DNA of 64,000 bases from Acidobacteriota bacterium (GCA_019639135.1 JAHBSL010000001.1:186001-250000); one strand, 5' to 3'. Positions 52,312 to 60,986 are shown, counted from the first letter of the stretch. Translations and numbers: made by a program. The notes: generated by a model not told the origin, from the letters alone.

Positions 52312-53331
52312 ATGCAGACCTTTGCCACTGCCAAAAAAGAGCTGTTTCCCGATGCGACCGCACGGCGTATCTTCGGGCTGATCAAGCGCGAGATGGCGTT
52401 GGTCGAGGACGAGTTCGAGCGGCAGGCGGCGTCGAACATTCAGGTCATCAATTATCTTGGCGACTACCTGCGATCCTCGGGCGGGAAGCGGGTGCGTCCG
52501 GCGCTTCTCATATTGACGAATCACGCCGTTGGCGGCCGCGGTTCGGCGGAAAACGTCATTCGGCTGGCGACCGTGATGGAAATGCTCCACACCGCCACGC
52601 TCGTTCACGACGACATCATCGACAATGCGGACCTCCGCCGTAACCGGCCCTCGGTCAACGCCCGCTTTGGCAATCAGACGGCAGTCTTGATGGGCGATTG
52701 GCTCTATATGTCGGCCTTCGAGACCTCGCTTCTTGAACGTTCGCTTGAGATCCTCGACATCCTAACGCGGCTGACGCGAAAAATGACGGAGGGCGAACTG
52801 ATCCAGCTCACGATGATCGGCAACGTCGAGATCAGCGAGGATGAATACTACGACATTCTCAGGCGGAAGACCGCGTATCTTTTCTCGGGCTGCTGCGAGA
52901 TCGGGGCGATCCTCGGCAATGCGCGGCCGGAAGTGCAGGTTGCGATGCGGGAATATGGAATGAATCTCGGCATCGCATTCCAGCTTGCCGACGACCTTCT
53001 CGACCTTACTTCCGACGACGCTTCGCTCGGCAAGGCTGCCGGATCGGATCTTTTGGAAGGCAAGGTAACGCTACCGCTCATCTTCCTGATGCGCGAACGG
53101 CCGAGCCTGCGGGCCGAACTCGAAGCGATAATGTACTCCGGCCGCTATCCGGAGGGCGTTCGCGAAAAACTCTCCGGCGAAATGCGGTCGCTGCAAATCC
53201 TTGACAAGATAAGGGATATCGCGGCGGAGCACGCAGCGGCCGCGAGAAAAAATCTTGAAATTCTGCCAAAAAACGAGTATCGTGAGTCTTTGATCTCGAT
53301 ACTTGACTACGTAATCGAGCGAAATCGCTAA
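52312..53331 (+). CDS. Polyprenyl diphosphate synthase
   Basis: A 339-residue all-helical prenyltransferase. The first Asp-rich motif is HDDIIDNADLRR and the second ADDLLDLTSDD; GKRVRPALLILT and YLSGKTAYLFSGC-like residues (KTAYLFSGC here) are typical. It makes long-chain polyprenyl diphosphate for quinone or cell-wall lipid synthesis; the chain length cannot be told. The ATG at 52312 follows the hicA stop directly, so the TA module sits inside the operon of an essential gene. Length is normal. Confidence 0.93.
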   Translation: MQTFATAKKELFPDATARRIFGLIKREMALVEDEFERQAASNIQVINYLGDYLRSSGGKRVRPALLILTNHAVGGRGSAENVIRLATVMEMLHTATLVHDDIIDNADLRRNRPSVNARFGNQTAVLMGDWLYMSAFETSLLERSLEILDILTRLTRKMTEGELIQLTMIGNVEISEDEYYDILRRKTAYLFSGCCEIGAILGNARPEVQVAMREYGMNLGIAFQLADDLLDLTSDDASLGKAAGSDLLEGKVTLPLIFLMRERPSLRAELEAIMYSGRYPEGVREKLSGEMRSLQILDKIRDIAAEHAAAARKNLEILPKNEYRESLISILDYVIERNR

Positions 53332-53382
53332 GAACTCGATGCCGGAAAAAGCCGGCCGCAGTCCCTCGATAGTCAATTTCCG

Positions 53383-54009
53383 ATGCTAGACGAATCCCTA
53401 ATTTCTACGCTGGAGCAAAGCTTGCGCCAAACGCGCAACGCACAGCATCGGCTTATGGCCCGGCTCAACGAGGTCGAAGGCGAGGCCGAAAAGCTCCGCC
53501 GCGAGATCCGCGAACTTGAAAATCTGGCGTCGCAGACGGAGGGATCGATTGACCGCCTTCTGGTGGCGATGGGCTCCTCGGCGGCTCCGAAAGGGCTCGG
53601 AACTACCATTCAGATCGAAGACGATGTTTCGGAATTTGAGGCAAAACTGCCGAGGTCCGGCTATTCGAGCAAAAGCTTTACCGAAGAGAATCGCGAGCGG
53701 CACGGTTCTGTCGCTTATCTTGACCAGCATCGTTCGGTTCCGTCGCGTTCGGCAAATGTAGAAGCACTAAGCCAGCGGTTCGCCGACCGGACAATAACGC
53801 AGGCCTGCACGCTTTTGCTTCGCGAGGCCGGCCGTCCGCTCCACGTTAATGAGCTTTATAACCTTTTGGTCTCGGGCGGAATGCAGTTCAAGGGCAACAA
53901 CCCGACCATCTCGGTCGCCGTTTCGCTAAACCGCAACCGGCGGTTCCGCAAGGTCGGACCGGGAACGTTCGACCTCGTGATGCGCGAGGCGTTGCAGGTA
54001 GCGTCCTGA
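53383..54009 (+). CDS. Coiled-coil protein with HARE-type winged helix
   Basis: A 208-residue protein. The N-terminal ~50 residues form a coiled coil (RLNEVEGEAEKLRREIRELE), followed by a low-complexity linker (~60-125) and a C-terminal HARE-HTH winged helix (~130-205, TITQACTLLLREAGRPLHVNELYNLL, then NPTISVAVSLNRNRRFRKVGPGTFDL). HARE domains bind DNA or chromatin in restriction endonucleases and transcription factors. It may be a DNA-binding regulator. It is on the same strand as the polyprenyl synthase, 51 bases downstream. Confidence 0.75.
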   Translation: MLDESLISTLEQSLRQTRNAQHRLMARLNEVEGEAEKLRREIRELENLASQTEGSIDRLLVAMGSSAAPKGLGTTIQIEDDVSEFEAKLPRSGYSSKSFTEENRERHGSVAYLDQHRSVPSRSANVEALSQRFADRTITQACTLLLREAGRPLHVNELYNLLVSGGMQFKGNNPTISVAVSLNRNRRFRKVGPGTFDLVMREALQVAS

Positions 54010-54136
54010 AAAGCAGCCAACGAATGGAAACAATGGTTTTGCGGCTACTGTTTTTGAGCTGGGTGGCTACAGTTTACAAATTATTAGTTGATGGATCAAC
54101 CGCTTGGCAAGTGTCTTTTGAAAAGCATGAGGGAAC

Positions 54137-54895
54137 ATGAAAGACAACAAAAAATATCGGTTCAGTTTTTTCGTAGTGTCGGTCATAAATGTTGGGTTAG
54201 CTGTTTTCCTGTTGAATGCTTCATTCGGGCAAATTTCGGGCAACAACGCTATGAATCAGCGGCCGCTTAAAGTCGAAGTGACATTGCAAAGTGACAGCCC
54301 GCTGAGCATCATGTTAATTAATGTGGATGATTCAACTTTGTCTTCTCAAACCGTAAATTTTGCTGTTCAAAACATCGGGAGCAAGTCTATACGGGCGTAT
54401 ACCATTTTGGGCAAAACCAAAGCCAGCGGAAAATTGCTTACTAATTCTTTTGCCACAAGATTATTTAAGACAGGGGAGATTGAGCAAAATGGATTATCTT
54501 TTGAAAGTGAAATTATCAAAGAGAATGAAGTTTTGTTCCTGTCAGTTGATTATGTGGAATTTGAAGACGGTAGTTTTTGGGGAGAAGATAGTCAGGGACA
54601 TTCAAAACTTATTGCGGGAGAACGCGCAGGACGGTTAGCCGCAATTAACAGGTTGAAGAAATTGGTAAAGAACAATGATTTTGCGACTCTGACAGATCTC
54701 CTTGGGCAAAAGATAGCAGAAATTTCTGTCTCTGTGCCTACTTCAAGTCAACCTGGCGAATGGCAAAGAGGCTACCAGAGAGGTTATAAGGCTGTAATCT
54801 CCATTCTACAACGATCTAAAGAACAAGAAATAGATTTCTTGTCCACAAAATTAGATGAGATGGAACAACTTGCGAATGAGGAACAAAAACGATGA
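54137..54895 (+). CDS. Hypothetical secreted protein in an AT-rich patch
   Basis: A 252-residue protein I do not recognise. GAGGGA precedes the ATG; a signal peptide follows (SFFVVSVINVGLAVFLLNASFG). The body is beta-rich (LSIMLINVDDSTLS, LSVDYVEFEDG) with a helical C-terminus (QRSKEQEIDFLSTKLDEMEQ). Its codons are markedly AT-richer than its neighbours (Lys AAA, Leu TTA/TTG), consistent with recent transfer. It overlaps the next gene by four bases; the two are one unit. Confidence 0.6.
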   Translation: MKDNKKYRFSFFVVSVINVGLAVFLLNASFGQISGNNAMNQRPLKVEVTLQSDSPLSIMLINVDDSTLSSQTVNFAVQNIGSKSIRAYTILGKTKASGKLLTNSFATRLFKTGEIEQNGLSFESEIIKENEVLFLSVDYVEFEDGSFWGEDSQGHSKLIAGERAGRLAAINRLKKLVKNNDFATLTDLLGQKIAEISVSVPTSSQPGEWQRGYQRGYKAVISILQRSKEQEIDFLSTKLDEMEQLANEEQKR

Positions 54896-56070
54896 TTTAT
54901 CGACTGTTATTGATATTTTCCACTTTTGTTTTTGTTTTCCTTTCAATTGCGGGCATTCGTCAAGGTTTTTCTTCAGGAACAATGCAAGTTGGAACGCCTA
55001 GATGCGAGATTTACACTGAACAATCCGGAGTTCGGTGTGCAAGAGTTAGGTGTGATGCAACAGGCGTAACGCTTTCTAGTTCTGACACATGCAATCCAAC
55101 TCGTCCTGCGGACCAATATGATTTGATTTGCGAAAATCATGGTAGTTGTAGTTTGACCGATCCACTATATTGTAACTCAGATCAAAGAAGCGCCGAGTTT
55201 GGTATGGAATGCAACGGCACAATTACAACAGTTTCCTCAAAACAAATTACTTGTCCCGTTTCGTGCTCTTGTAATTTGCCTCAAGGTCAGAAACCTTGTC
55301 GAAGGGCTACTTGGAATACGTCAACATGCCGATGGAATGATGAAGTTTGCTATACCGGGGGTGGAGGCGGCTGCTTAAGCGGAATCACTGTTTCGGGAGA
55401 AAAATCTGATGAAAGTACTTCGGCCGACCTTTGCAGTCCTTGTAACCCGACTCAACAAGAACTTGATGATTGCTGGTTGTCCGGCGGAACTTATGATTGG
55501 ACAAGTTGTTTCTGCGGAGCTTCTCCAATTGTGATTGACATGTCAGGCGACGGATTTAATCTGACTAATTCCGCAGGTGGAGTCCGCTTTGACATTAATG
55601 GCGACAATTTTCAAGAACAAGTCGCTTGGACTTCCGCTAATTCCGACGATGTTTGGCTTGCTCTTGACCGAAACGGCAACGGTTTGATTGACGACGGCAC
55701 AGAACTTTTCGGTAACAATACCCCGCAACCTACGCCGCCATCAAACGAACAGAAAAACGGTTTCCTGGCTTTGGCTGTGCATGATAAAACTACAAACGGC
55801 GGAAACAATGACGGACAAATTGACAGTCGAGATAGTATCTTTTCGCAACTGAAGCTGTGGCAAGATACAAATAAAAACGGTATTTCAGAAACAATTGAAC
55901 TGCGAAATCTGTCGGCATCGCCAATTCGGACAATTGAACTTGATTATCATGAATCTCGTCGGACAGACGAGCATGGGAATCGTTTTCGTTATCGGGCAAA
56001 GGTGAAAGACGCGCATGGTTCGCAAGTCGGAGTTTGGGCTTGGGATGTGTTTCTTGTAACAACTCGTTGA
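54892..56070 (+). CDS. Cys-rich secreted protein with calcium-binding-like Asp motifs
   Basis: A 392-residue protein with a signal peptide (LLLIFSTFVFVFLSIAG) and a Cys-rich middle (~65-205, ~20 Cys) that suggests disulphides or metal sites. The C-terminal half carries EF-hand-like loops: DMSGDGFNLT, DINGDNFQEQV, DRNGNGLIDDG, DTNKNGISETIEL, similar to dockerin/calcium motifs in secreted proteins. AT-rich like its partner at 54137, to which it is coupled by a four-base overlap. I cannot name a family; it is expected outside the cytoplasm. Confidence 0.65.
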   Translation: MIYRLLLIFSTFVFVFLSIAGIRQGFSSGTMQVGTPRCEIYTEQSGVRCARVRCDATGVTLSSSDTCNPTRPADQYDLICENHGSCSLTDPLYCNSDQRSAEFGMECNGTITTVSSKQITCPVSCSCNLPQGQKPCRRATWNTSTCRWNDEVCYTGGGGGCLSGITVSGEKSDESTSADLCSPCNPTQQELDDCWLSGGTYDWTSCFCGASPIVIDMSGDGFNLTNSAGGVRFDINGDNFQEQVAWTSANSDDVWLALDRNGNGLIDDGTELFGNNTPQPTPPSNEQKNGFLALAVHDKTTNGGNNDGQIDSRDSIFSQLKLWQDTNKNGISETIELRNLSASPIRTIELDYHESRRTDEHGNRFRYRAKVKDAHGSQVGVWAWDVFLVTTR

Positions 56071-56297
56071 CCTAAGCCGTGCAAATAACAAAAAGGCTCT
56101 CGGGGTAGGTTCAGAGAAAACATTAAACCTTGTCCATACAGATCAATGAACGTGAAAGCGATACACATTTTTCGGACGCCATTTTTAGCTTGTGTGGCTT
56201 TGGTTTTGCCCAAGGTCCTCTCAACCGTTATCTTCGTAGATGCTCGCAATTTAACCTTTGGTTCGTTTGGGCATTTCTTCACAGGAATCGTAATTTG

Positions 56298-58358
56298 ATG
56301 AACATTCTCCATTTTCGCCTGTCTTGGATTCTGGTCGGGGCGTTTTGCGTCTCGATCCTCGTTCCAGCTGTTTCATTCGCTCAGAAGGTCAAGCTCCGGT
56401 CGCAGACCGTTCCGGCCTGTGCAACCGCGTCGTCGCTGAAATATGCCGACCTCCACGCGGACGGGAACATTGCCGTGCTTGGCAGTTTCAATTGCCGCGG
56501 CGTTTTCATTTTTGATATTTCCGATCCGGATAATCCGACCCTCGCAAGTTGGTATAATCCCGGTGCGAACCTTCAGTTCCTCGAAGCTATTGTCATCGGC
56601 AACCGCGGTTACTTTGGAACCGGGAACAGCAGCGGTGTTCATATTGTCGATCTGACAAATCCTGCTAACCCGCAGCTTCTTGGCATCGTTAACGCTTCAA
56701 ATGGAGGCGGCTATCCGACGATCCATGAAATGATGGTGTTCGATCAGGGAAATGCTCGGTATCTGCTCGAGAACTCGAATTCGACGTCGCTCAGGCCGCT
56801 GAGGATCATTGACGTAACGAACCCGGCAGCGGCCGTGCTGAAATGGGAATTCAGCCATAGCGACAACGGCTGGGTCCACGCGATGCACATCCGCGGCAAC
56901 CGGCTTTACCTTTCCGGATTTTCAAATTCAACGCGGACCGATATCATAGATATTTCGAACCTCGCAACTCAAGCACCATCTTTTCTCGGAACGGTCGCCG
57001 TCGGTCTCGGCTCGAACCACAGTTCTTGGACAAGCGAGGACGGCAATTATCTTTACAGTGCCCGCGAGACGATCGGAAGTAATGGCCCGAGCCCCGGCGA
57101 TATTCGCGTTTACAACGTTTCCAATCCGGCCAGCCCGACGCTCGTCAACCGCATTACGATGACCGATCTCGGCATCAACGCCGTTACGCCGCATAATCCG
57201 GTCGTGATGGGCAATAAGCTCTATGTTTCGTGGTATCAGGCGGGTTTGCAGGTGTTCGATATCACCAATCCGGCCAATCCGGTCTGGATCGGGCAATACG
57301 ATACCTACACGCCGGCTTTCGTTCCGGAGGAGTCGGCGCTTGATACATCGATAGAGCCGTGGGACATCTTTTGCGGACGCGACAGTTTTGGAATGACGCT
57401 GCCGACGACCTACGCCGGTCTTTGGGCGGTCTATCCATTCCTCGGCGAGGACAAGGTGATCATCGGCGATCTTTCCTCGGGCCTCATCTTTGTTGACGTA
57501 ACGGGTCTCAATGTTCCGGCCAAGAACCGGGTTGCCGATTTCGACGGCGACCGCAAGACCGACCTTTCGGTTTACACTCCGGCAGCCGGACTTTGGCAGG
57601 TCGAAACAAGCTCGAACCAGCAAATGACCTCTGCCTATTTCGGCATTGCCGAAGATCGGCTCGTAGCAGGTGATTACGACGGCGATGGGAAGTCGGACAT
57701 CGCAGTTTGGCGGCCTTCGACCGGAACCTGGTACATCCTTCCGAGCACGGGCGGCTTCCGGGCGGTGCAGTTTGGGCAGAACGGCGATATTCCGGTTCCC
57801 GGCGATTACGACGCCGACGGGCGAACGGACCTTGCGGTCTGGCGGCCTTCGAACGGCGTTTGGTATATAAACCAGAGCACGCTCGGCCTTCGGTTCGTTC
57901 AATGGGGCGTTTCGTCGGACATCCCGCTGGTCGGCGACTTCGAAGGCGACGGCAAAACGGATTTCGCCGTCTGGCGGCCCTCGAACGGCGTTTGGTATGT
58001 GATGCAAAGCTCATCGAGCCTGCCGATCTACACGCAGTTCGGAGTCACAGGCGACAAGCCGCTCTTTGGCGATTTTGACGGCGACGGCCGTGCCGACTAC
58101 ACGGTTTACCGGCCTTCGACGGGCGTCTGGTACACGCTCCGCAGCACGAACGGCAGCTTTACTGCTTATCAGTTCGGTATTGAAGAAGATATTCCGGTTC
58201 CCGGAGATTACGATGGCGACGGCAAAGCGGACATTTCGGTTTACCGGCCGAGCACTAACGTTTGGTATCGCGTCAACAGCCTTGATCAGTCGCTAAATAT
58301 CCGCGTTTTCGGTTCGCCGGCGGACAGGCCGGCACCGACCTCGGTCCAGCCGCAGTAG
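56298..58358 (+). CDS. Secreted LVIVD-repeat protein with FG-GAP/VCBS repeats
   Basis: The start at 56298 is chosen for its signal peptide (FRLSWILVGAFCVSILVPAVSFA). The 686-residue product has LVIVD-type repeats (FIFDISDPDNPT, IVDLTNPANPQLL, RIIDVTNPAA, VYNVSNPASPTLV, FDITNPANPVWIG), each a propeller blade, in residues ~40-410, then six FG-GAP/VCBS repeats with DGDGK-type loops and WRPS(T/N)G(T/V)WY endings. It is likely cell-surface or extracellular. The repeat half matches that of the subtilase at 6256. A 227-base non-coding stretch separates it from the AT-rich patch. Confidence 0.87.
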   Translation: MNILHFRLSWILVGAFCVSILVPAVSFAQKVKLRSQTVPACATASSLKYADLHADGNIAVLGSFNCRGVFIFDISDPDNPTLASWYNPGANLQFLEAIVIGNRGYFGTGNSSGVHIVDLTNPANPQLLGIVNASNGGGYPTIHEMMVFDQGNARYLLENSNSTSLRPLRIIDVTNPAAAVLKWEFSHSDNGWVHAMHIRGNRLYLSGFSNSTRTDIIDISNLATQAPSFLGTVAVGLGSNHSSWTSEDGNYLYSARETIGSNGPSPGDIRVYNVSNPASPTLVNRITMTDLGINAVTPHNPVVMGNKLYVSWYQAGLQVFDITNPANPVWIGQYDTYTPAFVPEESALDTSIEPWDIFCGRDSFGMTLPTTYAGLWAVYPFLGEDKVIIGDLSSGLIFVDVTGLNVPAKNRVADFDGDRKTDLSVYTPAAGLWQVETSSNQQMTSAYFGIAEDRLVAGDYDGDGKSDIAVWRPSTGTWYILPSTGGFRAVQFGQNGDIPVPGDYDADGRTDLAVWRPSNGVWYINQSTLGLRFVQWGVSSDIPLVGDFEGDGKTDFAVWRPSNGVWYVMQSSSSLPIYTQFGVTGDKPLFGDFDGDGRADYTVYRPSTGVWYTLRSTNGSFTAYQFGIEEDIPVPGDYDGDGKADISVYRPSTNVWYRVNSLDQSLNIRVFGSPADRPAPTSVQPQ

Positions 58359-58407
58359 CTTTCGGCCGATCGCCGAAAAACAACCGGCCCGGTGTCAGGC
58401 GATCTGC

Positions 58408-58435
58408 TTGACATCGGGCATTTTATTTCTATCAT
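58408..58435 (+). promoter_or_regulatory. Promoter for the FHA-PrsW gene, apparently leaderless
   Basis: TTGACA (58408-58413) and TATCAT (58430-58435) are 16 bases apart; transcription would start near 58442, which is the ATG of the gene. No ribosome site lies upstream. Confidence 0.5.
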
Positions 58436-58441
58436 TGCCCT

Positions 58442-60004
58442 ATGCATCTCAAACTGACGATCACGAGCGGTGCGCTTTCGGGCCAATCGTTCGACCTCGA
58501 TACGGGCTTTATGACCATCGGCCGCGGGCCGACATGCACGGTCCGCTTCGACCCGAACAATGAGCGCATCGCGTCAAAACAGCACGCGATCATCGAGGCC
58601 CGGCCCGATGGTTTCTATATCGTCGATAACAACAGCACCAACGGGACGATCGTCAATGGAACACGTGTTCAGCGTGAGCTTTTGAAGCACGGAGATACGA
58701 TCCAGTTCGGCCGCAACGGCGTGACCGCGACGGTGCAGATCGACGCTTTCGATTCTGTCCCGACCGCGACCGCTCAAGTCGATTTCCGCGAGATGCAGCT
58801 TCGCGAATTCGAGCAGGCCGCGGCCCATAGGCCCGAGAGCGTCCAAACCTCGCTGGCCAATATCGGCCTTGGCCACATCGAGATAAAGCCGCCCGAGGCG
58901 CCCAAGAGCAATGCGCTGAAGATGCTCGGCATCGGCATTACGCTCTTTGCCGTCATCTTTCTTTCGCTGATCGTCATCGGGCTGATGTTCCTCAGCGTCG
59001 GGCCGATACCGGCGGTCATCGCGGCGGTCGTCGCATTTACGCCCGCCATGTTCTATCTGCTGCCGCTGATCTGGCTTGACCGCTACGACCCCGAGCCGCT
59101 TTGGCTTTTAGCCTTAGCATTTGCGTGGGGCGGACTGGTTGCGGTGATCGTCTCGTTCATCGTAAATACGGGCGTCGGCATCGGCATCGCGCTCGGCGTC
59201 GGCGGACAGGAAGGAATGATCCTCGGCGATATCGTCGGTGCAGTAATTTCGGCGCCGATCGTCGAGGAGGCTTCGAAGGGAGCCGGGCTTCTCGTGCTGC
59301 TGATATTTTTCCGCCGTTACTTTGACGACATTCTCGACGGCATCGTCTTCGCGGGCGTGATCGCTCTCGGCTTTGCGACGGTCGAGAATGTGCTTTACTA
59401 TGGCCGTGCGCTTGGCCAGGCGGGTTTCGGCGGGCTTTTCCTCCTCTTCGTACTTCGCGGCATTCTTTCACCTTTCGCCCACGTGACCTTTACGGCGATG
59501 ATGGGCATCGGCTGCGGTATTGCCCGCGAATCGCACAACACGTTCGTGAAGATCCTGATGCCGTTCCTCGGCTATCTTGGAGCTGTCTTTCTCCACGCTC
59601 TCTGGAACGGAATGGCGACCTTCCTTGGGCTCGAGGGCTTCCTGATCGGCTATTTCATCCTCGAGATCCCTTTCTTCCTCATCTTCGTCGGGTTCGCGTT
59701 CTATGTGATGTACAGGCAGGGCAAAATACTCAAAGATATGCTTGCCATCGACGTCGCCCGCGGGCTTATCCCCGAGGAACACGCGAAATACGCGACCTCG
59801 GCATTTAAGAGCACTGGCTGGCTTCTCGGCGGGCTTTTCTCGGGTAAATATCTCGCCCGGAGCCGATATTTACGGGCGATGGGCAGCCTCGGCTTGAGCT
59901 ATTGGCACATCCAACGGGCGACCGCCGCCCAGGGCCAAACCGGCAGCTTTCAACAAAATCCGCTGCTCCGCGAAGAGGTCCTGAAATGGCGGGACAAAGT
60001 GTGA
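58442..60004 (+). CDS. FHA domain fused to a PrsW-like intramembrane protease
   Basis: A 520-residue membrane protein. Residues ~1-95 form an FHA phosphothreonine-binding domain (TIGRGPTCTVRF, SKQHAIIEA, NNSTNGTIVNG). Residues ~160-420 hold PrsW-type intramembrane protease helices: DRYDPEPLW, the catalytic Glu-Glu pair at 275-276 (IVEEASKGAG), GIVFAGVIALGFATVEN and a His in SPFAHVTFTA. PrsW cleaves anti-sigma factors in Bacillus. The FHA domain suggests it is recruited by Ser/Thr kinase phosphorylation; a kinase gene lies 1 kb away. Its promoter is close enough to imply leaderless translation. Confidence 0.9.
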   Translation: MHLKLTITSGALSGQSFDLDTGFMTIGRGPTCTVRFDPNNERIASKQHAIIEARPDGFYIVDNNSTNGTIVNGTRVQRELLKHGDTIQFGRNGVTATVQIDAFDSVPTATAQVDFREMQLREFEQAAAHRPESVQTSLANIGLGHIEIKPPEAPKSNALKMLGIGITLFAVIFLSLIVIGLMFLSVGPIPAVIAAVVAFTPAMFYLLPLIWLDRYDPEPLWLLALAFAWGGLVAVIVSFIVNTGVGIGIALGVGGQEGMILGDIVGAVISAPIVEEASKGAGLLVLLIFFRRYFDDILDGIVFAGVIALGFATVENVLYYGRALGQAGFGGLFLLFVLRGILSPFAHVTFTAMMGIGCGIARESHNTFVKILMPFLGYLGAVFLHALWNGMATFLGLEGFLIGYFILEIPFFLIFVGFAFYVMYRQGKILKDMLAIDVARGLIPEEHAKYATSAFKSTGWLLGGLFSGKYLARSRYLRAMGSLGLSYWHIQRATAAQGQTGSFQQNPLLREEVLKWRDKV

Positions 60005-60028
60005 AAGGTGAAAGGTGAAAGGTGAATG
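60005..60028 (+). repeat. Short tandem repeat after the FHA-PrsW gene
   Basis: Three to four copies of the 7-base unit GGTGAAA (60001-60028) follow the stop codon. Such GTGAAAG runs occur between genes in related genomes, as I recall. No terminator was seen behind the FHA-PrsW gene here. Confidence 0.5.
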
Positions 60029-60123
60029 GTAAATCGCCCTGTACGGGACTGCATTTGATCTAGGTCGGTTGTTCCGATGCTTAATTTTAGTGGTGAATAA
60101 TTTCAAAAGAATACGAAAAGTTG

Positions 60124-60207
60124 TCTCACCGAGCCGATAATTTCTCTCACCGAGCCGATAGTTTCTCTCACCGAGCCGGTAATTTCAGTCATTTTCCCGA
60201 TAATTTG
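60124..60207. repeat. 21-bp tandem repeat array
   Basis: Three near-identical 21-bp units (TCTCACCGAGCCGATAATTTC, at 60124-60144, 60145-60165 and 60166-60186, with 1-2 differences) plus a degenerate fourth (60187-60207). Read on the minus strand they would encode a 7-residue repeat, GSVRETI. No spacer sequences, so not CRISPR. The stretch 60029-60123 next to it shows no feature. Confidence 0.75.
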
Positions 60208-60273
60208 CTTGAAGATCGTGGGTTTTACTCCGAATTTTGCCGAGTTTACGGCTTCGTGGCGGGTTATTGAAAC

Positions 60274-60312
60274 AAAAAGGGCGTGACCGAGCATTTCGAT
60301 CACGCCGTTTTT
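60274..60312 (-). terminator. Terminator for the tRNA-Lys transcript
   Basis: GGCGTGA (60280-60286) pairs with TCACGCC (60300-60306) around a 13-base loop; read on the minus strand it is followed by TTTTT at 60278-60274. It lies 33 bases after the tRNA 3' end. Confidence 0.75.
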
Positions 60313-60344
60313 GCTGCACATTCGGTTTGTGCGGTTCCTGAAAC

Positions 60345-60420
60345 TGGTAGGCCGAGCAGGGATCGAACCTGCGACCCGCGGATTAAGAGTCCGCTGCTCT
60401 ACCGACTGAGCTATCGACCC
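60345..60420 (-). tRNA. tRNA-Lys (anticodon CUU)
   Basis: Read on the minus strand: a 7-bp acceptor stem with two G-U pairs, D-arm (GCTCAGTCGGTAGAGC), anticodon stem GCGGA/TCCGC around the loop CTCTTAA with anticodon CTT, and T-arm GCAGGTTCGATCCCTGC. The CCA end is encoded (60347-60345). It has its own promoter and terminator. Confidence 0.95.
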
Positions 60421-60429
60421 AAAGGTTGA

Positions 60430-60459
60430 AGTATAGCAACTCGAATTTCTTTGTGTAAA
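60430..60459 (-). promoter_or_regulatory. Promoter of tRNA-Lys
   Basis: On the minus strand, TTTACA (60459-60454) and TATACT (60435-60430) are separated by 18 bases; transcription would start a few bases before the tRNA 5' end at 60420. Confidence 0.6.
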
Positions 60460-60573
60460 GCCGCCAGTTAACTGAAACGAAACAAGTTGCATCGACCGGG
60501 CGGCCGGCGGTTTTTTTAATTCACGCCGTTCTGACGTAGAATAAACGCCAGTTGACACTTAAACGAGTAAAGT

Positions 60574-60930
60574 ATGGAAGAAATTCTAAAATATACATCT
60601 GTGATAGCCCTTGCTGGAGCGGCAATCTCTTTCATGATTGGCTTGATAAAGTGGATAGATCAACGGAACAGGGAGCAGTTGCAAAAGGAGTATGAGGCAT
60701 TCCACAGTATGGTCTGTATTGCATCTGGTGTTGATGAATGTGGGAGGGTCGTAAAGATGGCTCAACAAGTTGCAGCAATCTATCAGCTACAAGTCTATAA
60801 GCAATATGCATTTGCTTCTTTGCCAGTACTTGAACTAATGCGCTTTGAGTATGAACAAATGGCCCAAGATGAGCGTTCAAAGCATTTGTTTAAGGCATTT
60901 GATACAACCATTGGTGTGCTTAAACAGTAA
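60574..60930 (+). CDS. Hypothetical protein in a cassette-like context
   Basis: A 118-residue protein of unknown function: one N-terminal membrane helix (SVIALAGAAISFMIGLIKW) then a helical soluble domain (SMVCIASGVDECGRV, YEQMAQDERSKHLF). Its codons are AT-rich compared with its neighbours. The stop codon TAA at 60928-60930 coincides with the start of an attC-like palindrome, the classic arrangement for an integron gene cassette. It stands alone between tRNA-Lys and the kinase gene. Confidence 0.6.
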   Translation: MEEILKYTSVIALAGAAISFMIGLIKWIDQRNREQLQKEYEAFHSMVCIASGVDECGRVVKMAQQVAAIYQLQVYKQYAFASLPVLELMRFEYEQMAQDERSKHLFKAFDTTIGVLKQ

Positions 60931-60986
60931 CAAGTCGTTCAAGGCGATTGTGCTATTCGCAGCAGCTTAACTCAAGCGTTGTCGTT
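60925..60986 (+). other. attC-like recombination site (solitary cassette)
   Basis: The stretch TAACAAGTCGTTCAAGG (from 60928) and CTTAACTCAAGCGTTG (60966-60981) correspond closely to the left and right arms of integron attC sites (TAACAAnTCnTTCAAG and CTTAACTCAAGCGTT). Between them, GCGA and TCGC give an imperfect central stem. The outer core motifs are degenerate: CAGTAAC and GTTGTCG instead of RYYYAAC and GTTRRRY. No integrase gene or further attC site lies in the window. Confidence 0.5.

Noticed and set aside
54088-54270. Short frame at the start of the AT-rich patch
   Set aside because: It overlaps the ATG 54137 gene in another frame and has no ribosome site or recognisable product.
60124-60207. 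Possible CRISPR array
   Set aside because: The 21-bp units abut directly with no spacers, and no cas genes are present.
60103-60558. A 151-codon minus-strand frame covering the tRNA and tandem repeats
   Set aside because: It runs through the tRNA-Lys gene and its promoter and terminator, so it is not a gene; the repeat section could still belong to a much shorter one.
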